Positions 9,178-15,672 of a stretch of 18,038 bases of DNA are shown piece after piece. The notes under the pieces were generated by a model that was not told the DNA's origin, ran no database searches, and saw only the letters and a list, made by a program, of their open reading frames with translations. Every line of letters begins with the position of its first letter. The stretch's first letter is position 1. The DNA comes from Deltaproteobacteria bacterium. Lineage in GTDB: Bacteria > UBA10199 > DSSB01. Both the position numbers and the translations under genes were made by a program. The DNA lies in the NCBI GenBank assembly GCA_021772695.1, contig JAJFLL010000197.1, positions 1-18,038 on the forward strand, in the 5' to 3' direction.

Positions 9178-9205
9178 ATTATCGTTTTTTTCCCGGTTCT
9201 GTTGC
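9178..9205 (-). promoter_or_regulatory. Possible promoter of the giant-protein operon
   Basis: On the minus strand GATAAT (9183-9178) sits about 45 bases upstream of the 9133 start and is preceded, 16 bases away, by a poor -35 match (GCAACA). The 11-mer around it (AAAAATTATCG on the plus strand, 9174-9184) recurs exactly in the promoter region of the FHA-like gene (10183-10193). The element is weak and is called mainly because of that recurrence. Confidence 0.3.
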
Positions 9206-9234
9206 TATATTCCTCCCCCCAGGGATTTCTGGGG
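9203..9234 (+). promoter_or_regulatory. Extended -10 promoter and leader hairpin of trmL
   Basis: TGC-TATATT at 9203-9211 fits an extended -10 element with no convincing -35. Transcription would start near 9218, about 20 bases before the trmL ATG. A perfect six-pair hairpin (CCCCAG at 9217-9222, CTGGGG at 9229-9234) follows and ends five bases before the start codon, where a ribosome site would be expected; no other Shine-Dalgarno is present. The promoter call is tentative. Confidence 0.35.
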
Positions 9235-9239
9235 CCTTT

Positions 9240-9716
9240 ATGCTACACCTTGTGCTCTATCAACCCCAAATTCCCCCCAATACGGGAAATATTGCCCGGC
9301 TTTGCGTAGCCACCCAATGTGAGCTCCATTTGATTCACCCCTTGGGCTTTCAGGCCGACGCTGCAGCCGTAAAACGAGCCGGTCTGGATTATTGGCAACA
9401 TTTAAGCGTGCACCAACATGATAGTTGGGCCGTTTTTTTACAGAAATATTCCCAGGCCAGAATGCATTTTTTTTCGAAGAAGGCCAAGCGGCCCTATACG
9501 GAAGTTCAATATCAGGACGGTGATTTTTTGATCTTTGGTTCGGAAACCAAAGGGCTACCCGATGAAATTTTGCAGGAGTTTCAAAAAGATCTTTGCACCA
9601 TTCCCATGTGGGGGCCTACCCGGTCGCTAAACTTGTCTACCTCTGCAGGTATCGTCACCTACGAGGCCTTGCGGCAGGTCACCGAAAATTTTTCTAAGAT
9701 TAAGGTGAATTCCTAG
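9240..9716 (+). CDS. trmL: tRNA (cytidine/uridine-34-2'-O)-methyltransferase TrmL, SPOUT family
   Basis: A 158-residue SpoU/SPOUT methyltransferase, the usual length for TrmL (formerly CspR/YibK). Family knowledge: a cytoplasmic dimer that uses S-adenosylmethionine to methylate the 2'-O of wobble position 34 in tRNA-Leu isoacceptors. The trefoil-knot motifs are all visible: PQIPPNTGNIARLC (residues 9-22), FGSETKGLP (99-107), and IPMWGPTRSLNLSTSAGI (121-138), which carries the cofactor loop and the conserved Arg and Asn-Leu-Ser. The start at ATG 9240 gives the canonical N-terminus (MLHLVLYQPQIPPNTGN). It stands alone on the plus strand, divergent from the giant-protein operon and convergent with the FHA-like gene only six bases past its stop. 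A tRNA-Leu, a plausible substrate class, is encoded later in the window. Confidence 0.95.
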   Translation: MLHLVLYQPQIPPNTGNIARLCVATQCELHLIHPLGFQADAAAVKRAGLDYWQHLSVHQHDSWAVFLQKYSQARMHFFSKKAKRPYTEVQYQDGDFLIFGSETKGLPDEILQEFQKDLCTIPMWGPTRSLNLSTSAGIVTYEALRQVTENFSKIKVNS

Positions 9717-9722
9717 GTTGAA

Positions 9723-10127
9723 CTAGCTCTTCACGACGGGGCGAAGCTGAATGGTAGAAAAGCCAAAGAAGACTTTGAAATAATTTCCGTAGAAGCCCAC
9801 CAAGTCGCCGTGTCTCACATAGGCCACTTGATTGTAGGCCAACTTGCGATGCCGTTTATTATCGGGGCGATAGACTTCGGTGGTGCCGGGTCGCCCTAAG
9901 TTGGTCAACCAACAGGAGTGATCCTGATTCACCAAGATGCCGGCTTGCACCGGTGAAGACAAACCCACCACATCTTGAAACTCTTCGATATCGAGGAGGA
10001 TGTTGGGATTGGCGGAAAAATCCATTTCGACGGCCGATTGGGTATGGGCCAAAGATAACAGGTAACGATTTTCAGGGGACTTGGAGTCGAACGGGGACTC
10101 CGTGGATATGGTGTTCATAGAGTGCAT
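9723..10127 (-). CDS. Small protein with a degenerate FHA-like domain
   Basis: A 134-residue cytoplasmic protein with no signal peptide or membrane segment. The start ATG 10127 has GGGAG four bases upstream. From about residue 50 the sequence follows the second half of a forkhead-associated domain: GLSSPVQAGILVNQDHSCWLTNLG, then GRPGTTEV where FHA domains have Ser-x-Asn-Gly-Thr, then LAYNQVAYVRHGDLVGFYGNYFKVFFGF, resembling the usual L..GD.I.FG...F. pattern. The Ser-Arg and Asn-Gly residues that normally hold phosphothreonine are not conserved, so phosphopeptide binding is doubtful. The gene is monocistronic, with its own promoter and a dyad over the -10 (10187-10217). Fold assignment is a pattern-based inference; another small beta-sandwich is possible. 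Confidence 0.75.
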   Translation of the reverse strand: MHSMNTISTESPFDSKSPENRYLLSLAHTQSAVEMDFSANPNILLDIEEFQDVVGLSSPVQAGILVNQDHSCWLTNLGRPGTTEVYRPDNKRHRKLAYNQVAYVRHGDLVGFYGNYFKVFFGFSTIQLRPVVKS

Positions 10128-10186
10128 ATTTCTCCCTAACCTTCAAAAGCCTTAAGCAGTGTCTATCCCCATGCCCCAACAGAAAA

Positions 10187-10217
10187 ATTATCGCATTTCT
10201 GGGCGATAAGTTGTCGC
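10187..10217 (-). promoter_or_regulatory. Extended -10 promoter with overlapping operator-like dyad, FHA-like gene
   Basis: On the minus strand TGC-GATAAT (10195-10187) is an extended -10, with GCGACA as a weak -35 nineteen bases upstream. On the plus strand the perfect dyad TTATCGC (10188-10194), eight bases, GCGATAA (10203-10209) covers the -10 and spacer, and a third near-copy, TTGTCGC, lies at 10211-10217. Such an arrangement is typical of a repressor site. Start near 10180 would leave a leader of about 50 bases. Confidence 0.45.
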
Positions 10218-10314
10218 TTTTGTTAATGAAAACAATAAGGGCTCGATATGTCGGGGGTTTTTGTACATGGCCTTCCCTGGGGAATTTTTACCCCATGGCC
10301 GTACCCATGACCGC

Positions 10315-11109
10315 TTACTTTTCTTGAAAACCCTTCAGGCGCAGCAGACCTAAGACTTCTTTGGATTGGGTGTTTTTCCCCATCTTGAGCAGGGCCGATT
10401 TTAACAGGGCCTGATCGGCGGCATTGAGGCGTCCCGAAAAGACCACCACCGGTGCACTGGATATTTTTGCCGAGCGCGCCAGTTCTTGAATGCCTGCAAC
10501 CCAGGCCGCACGTAGCCGAGAGACATTGGCGAATTCAAATTGATCTAATAGGACGTAGGCCTGCTCCCCACCCATACCAATTTTTCTCAAGGTACCCATG
10601 ACATTGGCTGATGCGTTCACTTGCACGGTCAGCTTCCAGTCGGGAAAGAGTTGGTCTTTGACAAAAGCCCCAGCCAAAGGCCGGGAACTGATGAGGGTGA
10701 TTGCTCCCGAGGTGGGTAAGGAGCTTTTTGCGGGCCCCACTACTATATATTCGTTGGTGCCGTCGCCACTGGGTAACATTTGGGTTTGTAGTAAGGGCTC
10801 GGCCTGCCAACTCTTGCCCTTTTCTAAAAATAAATCTTCGGCCAAAATGCCCGCGGCGGGTTTTCCCGAAGCGATGTAATTTTCTCCCGCCTTGGTGTCG
10901 GTAAAATATCGGGCGCTTGGGTTGAGTTTGCCACCGCTACTGGTCTTCAAGGCCTCGGAAAATTGATCTAAGACCGGTTGAGCTTGTTCGGCTGAGCCTT
11001 GGCCCCCGGGATAAAGAAAAATCAGGTCTAAATCTTGGGTGGCCTGAGCGGGCAGAGGGCTCAGTAAGGCGATATAAGTGAGGGCTACGATCCAATATTT
11101 TATTTTCAT
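10315..11109 (-). CDS. Secreted PhnD-like periplasmic substrate-binding protein
   Basis: A 264-residue protein with a classical Sec signal peptide (MKIKYW, hydrophobic IVALTYIALLSPL, then PAQA before TQDL, a signal peptidase I type site); there is no lipobox Cys. The mature part looks like the phosphate/phosphonate-binding PhnD-like class of periplasmic binding proteins: an opening strand DLIFLYPG, a segment in which a pocket would be scored (PAAGILAEDLFLEKG), GGEQAYVLLDQFE, a hinge-return strand APVVVFSGRL, and the typical C-terminal ADQALLKSALLKMG...LGLLRLKGFQ ending. The start ATG 11109 has AGGAG seven bases upstream. It lies 28 bases after the epimerase stop, so the two are probably co-transcribed. 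No permease or ATPase gene is adjacent, so it may be a stand-alone sensor or binding protein. Ligand unknown. Confidence 0.8.
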   Translation of the reverse strand: MKIKYWIVALTYIALLSPLPAQATQDLDLIFLYPGGQGSAEQAQPVLDQFSEALKTSSGGKLNPSARYFTDTKAGENYIASGKPAAGILAEDLFLEKGKSWQAEPLLQTQMLPSGDGTNEYIVVGPAKSSLPTSGAITLISSRPLAGAFVKDQLFPDWKLTVQVNASANVMGTLRKIGMGGEQAYVLLDQFEFANVSRLRAAWVAGIQELARSAKISSAPVVVFSGRLNAADQALLKSALLKMGKNTQSKEVLGLLRLKGFQEK

Positions 11110-11137
11110 TCTTCATCTCCTCATGGGGGCAGATCTC

Positions 11138-12142
11138 TTAGCGGCACCAGTCTTGGCCCCATTCCTGATTTTGAAACCATTGGCAGAAGTGCTTGATGCC
11201 TTCAGCAAAGCTTACTTGGGGTCCATAGGCCAAAACCTGCTTGCTGTGGTCTAAATTTGCCTCGGTGCTACGAACGTCCCAAGTGGGGTGTGGGGCGTAA
11301 TTTTTTTTTGCCCTGAGTCCCAGGTGTTTTTCCAGTTGGCCCACCATCTCATGGAGGGAAATTTTTTGTCCACCGCTCAGATTAAATATGCCCACACCAT
11401 GCTGGTCGTCGGATTCTTGGTCAAGCCATCGCAAGGCCGCCAGGATTCCCCCAACGGCGTCATCAATATAGGTATAGTCCCGGGCAGAACTGCCATCCCC
11501 ATAGAGAGTGATGGTTTCCCCTCGCAGCATGGCTTGGGCAAATCGGTAGATCACCAAATCCGAGCGTTGTCTCGGGCCATAAATAGTAAAAAATCTCAGA
11601 CAAGCGGCCCGCCATCCCTGTAGACCAAGATAGGTTTGGCACAGGAGTTCGCCCATGCGTTTGCTGGCCGCATAGGGCGAAAGGGGACGGTCGGCTCGAG
11701 CCGTTTCCGTCAACGGGGCAGGGGAATCGTTGCCATAGACGCTGCTCGAAGAGGCAAAGACCAGGCGCCGTAGCTTTGCGGCCTTCATGGCTTCTAATAA
11801 TTGCACCGTGCCGCCCACATTGACCTCCATAAAGGCCTGGGGATTTTCGATGGAAGCCGCCACTCCGGCCAGGGCCGCAAGGTGGATGACCCCATGAACC
11901 TTTTCGGTCTTCAGGACCTGGCTCCACCGTTCAGGCTCCCGTAGGTCTCCGGGAATAAAATGAAAGCGGTCGGCTCCTCCTAGGTGGGCACTAATTTGTT
12001 CCAGGTTATATTCCTTTTTTGCCTTCGGGTAGGTGGGTGCGAAGTTATCGAGTCCCAGGACACGATGGCCCTGGGCCAAAAGGGCCTGGGCCAAGTGGGA
12101 GCCGAGAAATCCTGCCACTCCGGTGATGAAGTAAGTGCGCAT
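11138..12142 (-). CDS. NAD-dependent nucleotide-sugar epimerase/dehydratase, UDP-glucuronate 4-epimerase-like
   Basis: A 334-residue extended short-chain dehydrogenase of normal length. It has the nucleotide-binding TGVAGFLG at residues 7-14, LDNF at 31-34 after the second strand, the Ser-Ser-Ser-Val-Tyr-Gly segment at 132-137 carrying the catalytic Ser/Thr position, and YAASK at 157-161 with the catalytic Tyr157 and Lys161. RFFTIYGPRQRSD (183-195) and YGDGSSARDYTYIDD resemble UDP-glucuronate 4-epimerases of polysaccharide clusters more than classical GalE, but exact substrate cannot be read from sequence. Family reaction: NAD-dependent oxidation and re-reduction at a sugar carbon in the cytoplasm, feeding surface polysaccharide. 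The ATG 12142 is preceded by a modest AAGG. It leads the operon with the PhnD-like protein gene. No other polysaccharide gene is nearby except the broken glycosyltransferase 3.6 kb away. Confidence 0.9.
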   Translation of the reverse strand: MRTYFITGVAGFLGSHLAQALLAQGHRVLGLDNFAPTYPKAKKEYNLEQISAHLGGADRFHFIPGDLREPERWSQVLKTEKVHGVIHLAALAGVAASIENPQAFMEVNVGGTVQLLEAMKAAKLRRLVFASSSSVYGNDSPAPLTETARADRPLSPYAASKRMGELLCQTYLGLQGWRAACLRFFTIYGPRQRSDLVIYRFAQAMLRGETITLYGDGSSARDYTYIDDAVGGILAALRWLDQESDDQHGVGIFNLSGGQKISLHEMVGQLEKHLGLRAKKNYAPHPTWDVRSTEANLDHSKQVLAYGPQVSFAEGIKHFCQWFQNQEWGQDWCR

Positions 12143-12188
12143 GGGCCTTGATTAGCATAGGGGCCGGCTTTCTTCCAAAGACCATAAT

Positions 12189-12230
12189 TTCTATAAAATA
12201 GAATGTTAATATAGAATATGGATATCCATA
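12189..12230. promoter_or_regulatory. Cluster of palindromes upstream of the epimerase operon
   Basis: Two perfect dyads lie 47-88 bases upstream of the epimerase start: TTCTAT-AAA-ATAGAA (12189-12203) and the 14-base palindrome TATGGATATCCATA (12217-12230). ATAGAAT also occurs twice as a direct repeat (12198 and 12211). The stretch is AT-rich and, read on the minus strand, contains -10-like TATATT and TATTTT boxes, so it is a plausible promoter-operator region, though AT-rich DNA makes short palindromes cheap. Confidence 0.35.
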
Positions 12231-12319
12231 AATCAGGGTCCCGCAGAAAAAATATTAAAAAATAATTAAATATCAAATAGTTAGGAATTTGGCATCGGTG
12301 GCACCGGTCCTGCATTATC

Positions 12320-12455
12320 TCAGGGCGTGCGTCGATGAGACGCAGCCGAGATCACCCCGATAATCGATCTCGGTCCCCAAAAAAAAATTTGAAAGTGTGC
12401 CCCCGGGTCGGAGTAGATGGATAAGCTTGCTTAGAAATCTGCTCTGACCTTTTTC
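12320..12455 (+). ncRNA. Putative structured small RNA or long leader with three hairpins
   Basis: No protein is encoded here. In order on the plus strand are a six-pair hairpin (TGCGTC 12328-12333 with GACGCA 12339-12344), an eight-pair hairpin (CCGAGATC 12346-12353 with GATCTCGG 12366-12373), an A-rich linker, and a 13-pair terminator hairpin with a T run. Perfect stems plus a terminator suggest an independent small RNA, or an attenuated leader of the gene at 12701. I recognise no known RNA family. The 5' end is not defined; the start given is just before the first hairpin. Confidence 0.35.
12406..12454 (+). terminator. Strong intrinsic terminator in the intergenic region
   Basis: GGTCGGAGTAGAT (12406-12418) pairs fully, with two G-U pairs, with ATCTGCTCTGACC (12437-12449). 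An inner TAAG-CTTG-CTTA mini-stem caps it, and TTTTT (12450-12454) follows at once. It terminates plus-strand transcription, yet no plus-strand protein gene lies upstream for 2.6 kb, which points to a small RNA or attenuator. Confidence 0.65.
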
Positions 12456-12456
12456 T

Positions 12457-12700
12457 ATTTCAGGTGCTTTGTATTCTACCAAGTTTAATGGTTACTAAAG
12501 GCAAAGCCAATTTCATTTTATAAAACTTAAAATTTCAAATTTTATTTTATATAAAATATGTCTACATGTATTAGAAACCTTGACGACCTAAAGATTAAAG
12601 TTAAATAAAATCAATTAGTTAATTGAATAATCCGATTGGCATCAACCTTGCTCTCTATTCAGGTAACTGGGCGAGCTGCCCAGGCAAAGGAGGATGGAAC
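12457..12700. other. AT-rich intergenic stretch and leader of the 216-aa protein gene
   Basis: This block of about 240 bases has no credible gene. Positions 12510-12620 are very AT-rich, with short A and T tracts and self-complementary segments such as TTTTATATAAAA. A weak promoter-like pair, TTGACG (12580-12585) with TAAATA 16 bases on, could serve the gene at 12701. Just before that gene, CTGGGC (12667-12672) and GCCCAG (12678-12683) form a six-pair hairpin around GAGCT, ending four bases before the ribosome site. Confidence 0.4.
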
Positions 12701-13351
12701 ATGTCGAATCGCGAAACCGGAATTACCCCAGAACAATTTCAACAACTCAATCACCTCATGGGCATGGAATTAGATATTTCTACCCCGAGTCTAAATGCTG
12801 AGGCCGAATGTGGCCGTGTCATTTCCTTGGAGGATTTTCGACAATCCCGAGGCTTGGAAAGTAAACAGCGGCAGAAGGCTAGAAGCCGTGCCAGCCAATT
12901 GCTCAAAGTGATCGCCGGCATTACCCGGGATTATGAAGGCCAGATGTTGGCCATCGCCCACGAACGCTCCCGCGAAGATTGGAAGGCCCAGACCGGATAC
13001 GATCCCTATGAGCAAATCGCTTTCGATGTGGAGCGTCTGCAAGGATTACTCGCCCATCTCAATTGGGCCCTAGAAGACCAAGGCGCGGCTACCTTGAGCG
13101 AAGCCTTGGAAATCCTGAAGAAGACCGATGACGAGGTATTATTGGGAACCATCGAATATGTGGCCAACAGTGAATACGTGGGATTTCAAATCTTAAATCA
13201 AATTTTTCGCCTGGGTGATTTGGCGTCCGGGGAATACGCCGAAGATGAAGCCGAAGTGGCCCTCATCCTCGAGACCTTGAAAGAAAAGCAATTCATATTT
13301 TCTATTGAACCGCTGCGCTCCCTGCAAGACCGGGAAGCCTTGGCCAGCTAA
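12701..13351 (+). CDS. Uncharacterised 216-aa cytoplasmic helical protein
   Basis: Not recognised. I chose ATG 12701 because AAAGGAGGA lies six bases before it; an open frame extending to 12623 has no ribosome site and would read through the leader hairpin. The product has no signal peptide or membrane segment and is rich in Glu, Gln, Leu and Ala. It appears almost wholly helical, with a charged stretch near residues 50-70 (SKQRQKARSRASQLLKVIAG), then YDPYEQIAFDVERLQGLLAHLNWALEDQG near 105-133 and an acidic C-terminal third. The distance from the upstream terminator and the dedicated downstream terminator (13387-13419) make it a single-gene unit. No catalytic motif is seen. Confidence 0.75.
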   Translation: MSNRETGITPEQFQQLNHLMGMELDISTPSLNAEAECGRVISLEDFRQSRGLESKQRQKARSRASQLLKVIAGITRDYEGQMLAIAHERSREDWKAQTGYDPYEQIAFDVERLQGLLAHLNWALEDQGAATLSEALEILKKTDDEVLLGTIEYVANSEYVGFQILNQIFRLGDLASGEYAEDEAEVALILETLKEKQFIFSIEPLRSLQDREALAS

Positions 13352-13386
13352 ATTTTAGTTTTCTATTCCGATTCGAAATCCATCCG

Positions 13387-13419
13387 AAAGGGCCTTCATG
13401 GGAGGAGGCCCTTTTTTTT
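13387..13419 (+). terminator. Intrinsic terminator after the 216-aa protein gene
   Basis: AAAGGGCCT (13387-13395) pairs perfectly with AGGCCCTTT (13406-13414) around a ten-base loop, and the T run extends to 13419. It lies 36 bases after the stop of the plus-strand gene and directly abuts the 3' end of the minus-strand tRNA. Confidence 0.85.
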
Positions 13420-13420
13420 A

Positions 13421-13507
13421 TGGTGCGAGAGGGGGGATTTGAACCCCCACATCCTTGCGGACACTAGAACCTGAATCTAGCGCGTCTGCCAATTCCGCCA
13501 CTCTCGC
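13421..13507 (-). tRNA. tRNA-Leu (anticodon CAG), CCA encoded
   Basis: Read on the minus strand, GCGAGAG (13507-13501) pairs with CUCUCGC at the 3' end, followed by discriminator A and an encoded CCA (13423-13421). The anticodon stem CUAGA/UCUAG encloses UUCAGGU, giving anticodon CAG. The long variable arm (GUCC-GCAA-GGAU) marks a class II tRNA, and the T arm is GGGGG-UUCAAAU-CCCCC. At 87 bases including CCA it is a normal leucine tRNA reading CUG. Confidence 0.97.
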
Positions 13508-13532
13508 GCGGGCCCTCATGGCCAGGAGGGGC

Positions 13533-13560
13533 ACTAAACGAAGCTGCCGCTTCGAGTCAA
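13533..13560 (-). promoter_or_regulatory. Promoter of tRNA-Leu with a dyad in the spacer
   Basis: On the minus strand TTGACT (13560-13555) and TTTAGT (13538-13533) are separated by 16 bases, which places the start near 13526 and a leader of about 19 bases before the mature tRNA. A GC-rich segment follows the -10, as in growth-rate-controlled stable RNA promoters. The whole 16-base spacer is the perfect dyad CGAAGC-GGCA-GCTTCG. Confidence 0.55.
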
Positions 13561-13633
13561 ACCCAATTCGTAGCCGAAATGGATCCTTGCCATGGAGCTT
13601 GCCAGATCTTACCGGGAAGACTACTAAGGGGGC

Positions 13634-15646
13634 ATGAGAAAACGCAAGCAGTCGCGGCCTGCCAAACGGGGTCGGGCAAAAATAAAATCGAAGGAATCCA
13701 AGCGCCATTCTGCACCTACCCAGTCCTTGACCGGTCTTTTAAAAATGCACCGTGAGGGCGGTTTTGGCTTCATCTTGCCCGATGATCCCGACCATGAAGA
13801 TATTTTTGTACCAGGTCGCCGTGTTGGCGATGCCTTAGATGGCGATAAGGTGAAGGTGAGTTTTTGGCAAGAGACCGGGGGCAAGCGCTTCGAGGGCTCT
13901 ATCGAAGAGGTTTTGTCCCGGGGTAAAAAATGGTTTGTGGGTCGCTTAGAGAAGTCCGACTCCCAATATTTGGTAGTGTGCCCGGCCGGCAGGCAAAGTT
14001 TGTATTTTCATGTGGATGCCGCAGACCTAAAGGGTGGGCGCGTGGGAGAAACCGTGGGCATCGAGGTGATGTCTTATCCCGAGGGTAAGTTGCCGGGCCG
14101 GGCCAAGGTGATCCAATGGTTTGGGGCTCGGGGTGACGAAAAGACCGAAATCGATATCGTGATATTAAAACACCAACTGCCCACCCAATTTACCCAAGAG
14201 GTTTTGGCCGAGGCCGATGAGTTAAAAAGACAGGCCTTGCCCCGCTGCGATGAGCTGCGACGGGACCTGCGTTCCCTCGATTTAGTGACCATTGACGGCG
14301 AGACGGCCCGGGATTTTGATGATGCCATCTGTGTGCAGGCCGTCGATGGAGGCTATCGCCTCTGGGTCGCCATCGCTGATGTGAGTTACTATGTAACTCC
14401 GGGCTCTCAAATCGATCGCGAGGCCTTCGCCCGAGGCACCTCCGTCTATTTTACCCAAAAGGTTTTGCCCATGTTGCCAGAGGTCTTGAGTAACGATCTT
14501 TGTAGCCTACGTCCCGGTGAGGATCGGGCGGCCATGACCGCCGAAATCACCTTCGATGCTCAGGGTAAAGTGGTGGGGCAAGATTTTTACTCCTGTTTGA
14601 TTCGCTCGAAAGAACGCCTGACCTACCGGCAGGTGGCCGACGGTGTGGTCAAGGAAGAAGCCGCCGCACAAGAAAAAATCGGTGCCAGCTTACCCATGCT
14701 TCGAAAGGCCTTTGCCCTCTTTCAAATCTTGAGAAAAAACCGTTTGGCTCGCGGCAGCATCGATTTCGATCTACCCGAACCAGAGATTATCCTCGATTTA
14801 GAAGCGGGGAGTGTGGAAAATATCGTCAAGTCCGAGCGCAATGAGGCCCATATGCTCATCGAAGAGTTTATGGTGGCCGCCAACGAGGCCGTCTCCCAGT
14901 TTGTCACCGCACATAAGCGTCCCATGATTTACCGGGTCCACGGCGAACCGGATCCTGAAAAAATTGCCACCTTCCAAACCCTGCTCCACAACTTGGGATT
15001 TCAGGTGAAATTACCCAAAAAGCCCGAACCTAAGGATATGGGTAAGGTCCTTAAGGCGGCCAAAGGCCATGCGGAAGAAAAATTGGTGCAACACTTTTTA
15101 CTCAGGTCCATGAAACAGGCTGTCTATTCGCCGAAAAACGAAGGCCACTATGGCTTGGCCTCCCTTTGTTACTCCCATTTCACTTCCCCCATCCGTCGCT
15201 ACCCCGATTTGGTACTGCACCGCTGCCTCAAAAAATTACTTTCTAAAAAAGAGGCCACGCCAAAAGATCTGCGGAACGAGCGTGCCAATTTAAAGGCCAT
15301 CTCCATTCACGCCAGTCGCCGCGAGCGAATTTCTATGGAAGCCGAATGGGAGGCCCTGGATTTAACCACCGCTTTATTCATGAAGGCCTTCCTCGGGGAT
15401 GTCTTTGAGGGCACCGTGGCCCGCATCGCCAAATTCGGCTTTTTTGTGGAGCTCAAGAAGTACTTCATTCAAGGCGTCGTCATGTTGGAAGAATTGAGCG
15501 AAGACCGTTATTATTTCGACGAAAAACACCACCGCCTGACCGCAGAACGGGGTAAAAAGGTCATCAAGATCGGCACGCCCATGAAGGTAGAGGTCATTAA
15601 GGTGGATATTGAAGAACGCCGCGTCTACTTTAAGCCTACCACCTAG
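13634..15646 (+). CDS. rnr: Ribonuclease R, compact form (3'-5' exoribonuclease, RNB family)
   Basis: A 670-residue RNB-family exoribonuclease that degrades structured RNA processively from the 3' end. The start ATG 13634 is fixed by an in-frame TAA nine bases upstream; the purine-rich AAGGGGG before it is unusually close. A Lys/Arg-rich leader (residues 1-30) is followed by two cold-shock domains (about 35-80, with GGFGFILPDD and DIFVP, and about 95-165), the RNB domain from about 205 with the magnesium-binding ETARDFDDAI near 222-231 and the YRVHGEPD and HYGLASLCYSHFTSPIRRYPDLVLHR signatures, and a C-terminal S1 domain (about 589-670, GTVARIAKFGFFVEL). Compared with the roughly 780-815 residues of B. 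subtilis and E. coli RNase R, it lacks the N-terminal helix-turn-helix and the basic C-terminal tail. It appears to be transcribed alone or with the following glycosyltransferase. Confidence 0.95.
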   Translation: MRKRKQSRPAKRGRAKIKSKESKRHSAPTQSLTGLLKMHREGGFGFILPDDPDHEDIFVPGRRVGDALDGDKVKVSFWQETGGKRFEGSIEEVLSRGKKWFVGRLEKSDSQYLVVCPAGRQSLYFHVDAADLKGGRVGETVGIEVMSYPEGKLPGRAKVIQWFGARGDEKTEIDIVILKHQLPTQFTQEVLAEADELKRQALPRCDELRRDLRSLDLVTIDGETARDFDDAICVQAVDGGYRLWVAIADVSYYVTPGSQIDREAFARGTSVYFTQKVLPMLPEVLSNDLCSLRPGEDRAAMTAEITFDAQGKVVGQDFYSCLIRSKERLTYRQVADGVVKEEAAAQEKIGASLPMLRKAFALFQILRKNRLARGSIDFDLPEPEIILDLEAGSVENIVKSERNEAHMLIEEFMVAANEAVSQFVTAHKRPMIYRVHGEPDPEKIATFQTLLHNLGFQVKLPKKPEPKDMGKVLKAAKGHAEEKLVQHFLLRSMKQAVYSPKNEGHYGLASLCYSHFTSPIRRYPDLVLHRCLKKLLSKKEATPKDLRNERANLKAISIHASRRERISMEAEWEALDLTTALFMKAFLGDVFEGTVARIAKFGFFVELKKYFIQGVVMLEELSEDRYYFDEKHHRLTAERGKKVIKIGTPMKVEVIKVDIEERRVYFKPTT

Positions 15647-15672
15647 GCCTGAGGGGAAAATAGTATAAGTCC

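Noticed and set aside
10275..10298. Hairpin TGGGG / CCCCA after the binding-protein gene as its terminator
   Set aside because: The stem is short, and no T run follows on the minus strand; it does not meet the usual intrinsic terminator pattern.
12328..12380. Hammerhead-type ribozyme suggested by GATGAG near 12334
   Set aside because: The required GAAA segment and flanking stem order are absent.
12623..12700. N-terminal extension of the 216-aa protein
   Set aside because: No ribosome site precedes it, it would run through the leader hairpin, and a strong site sits directly before ATG 12701.
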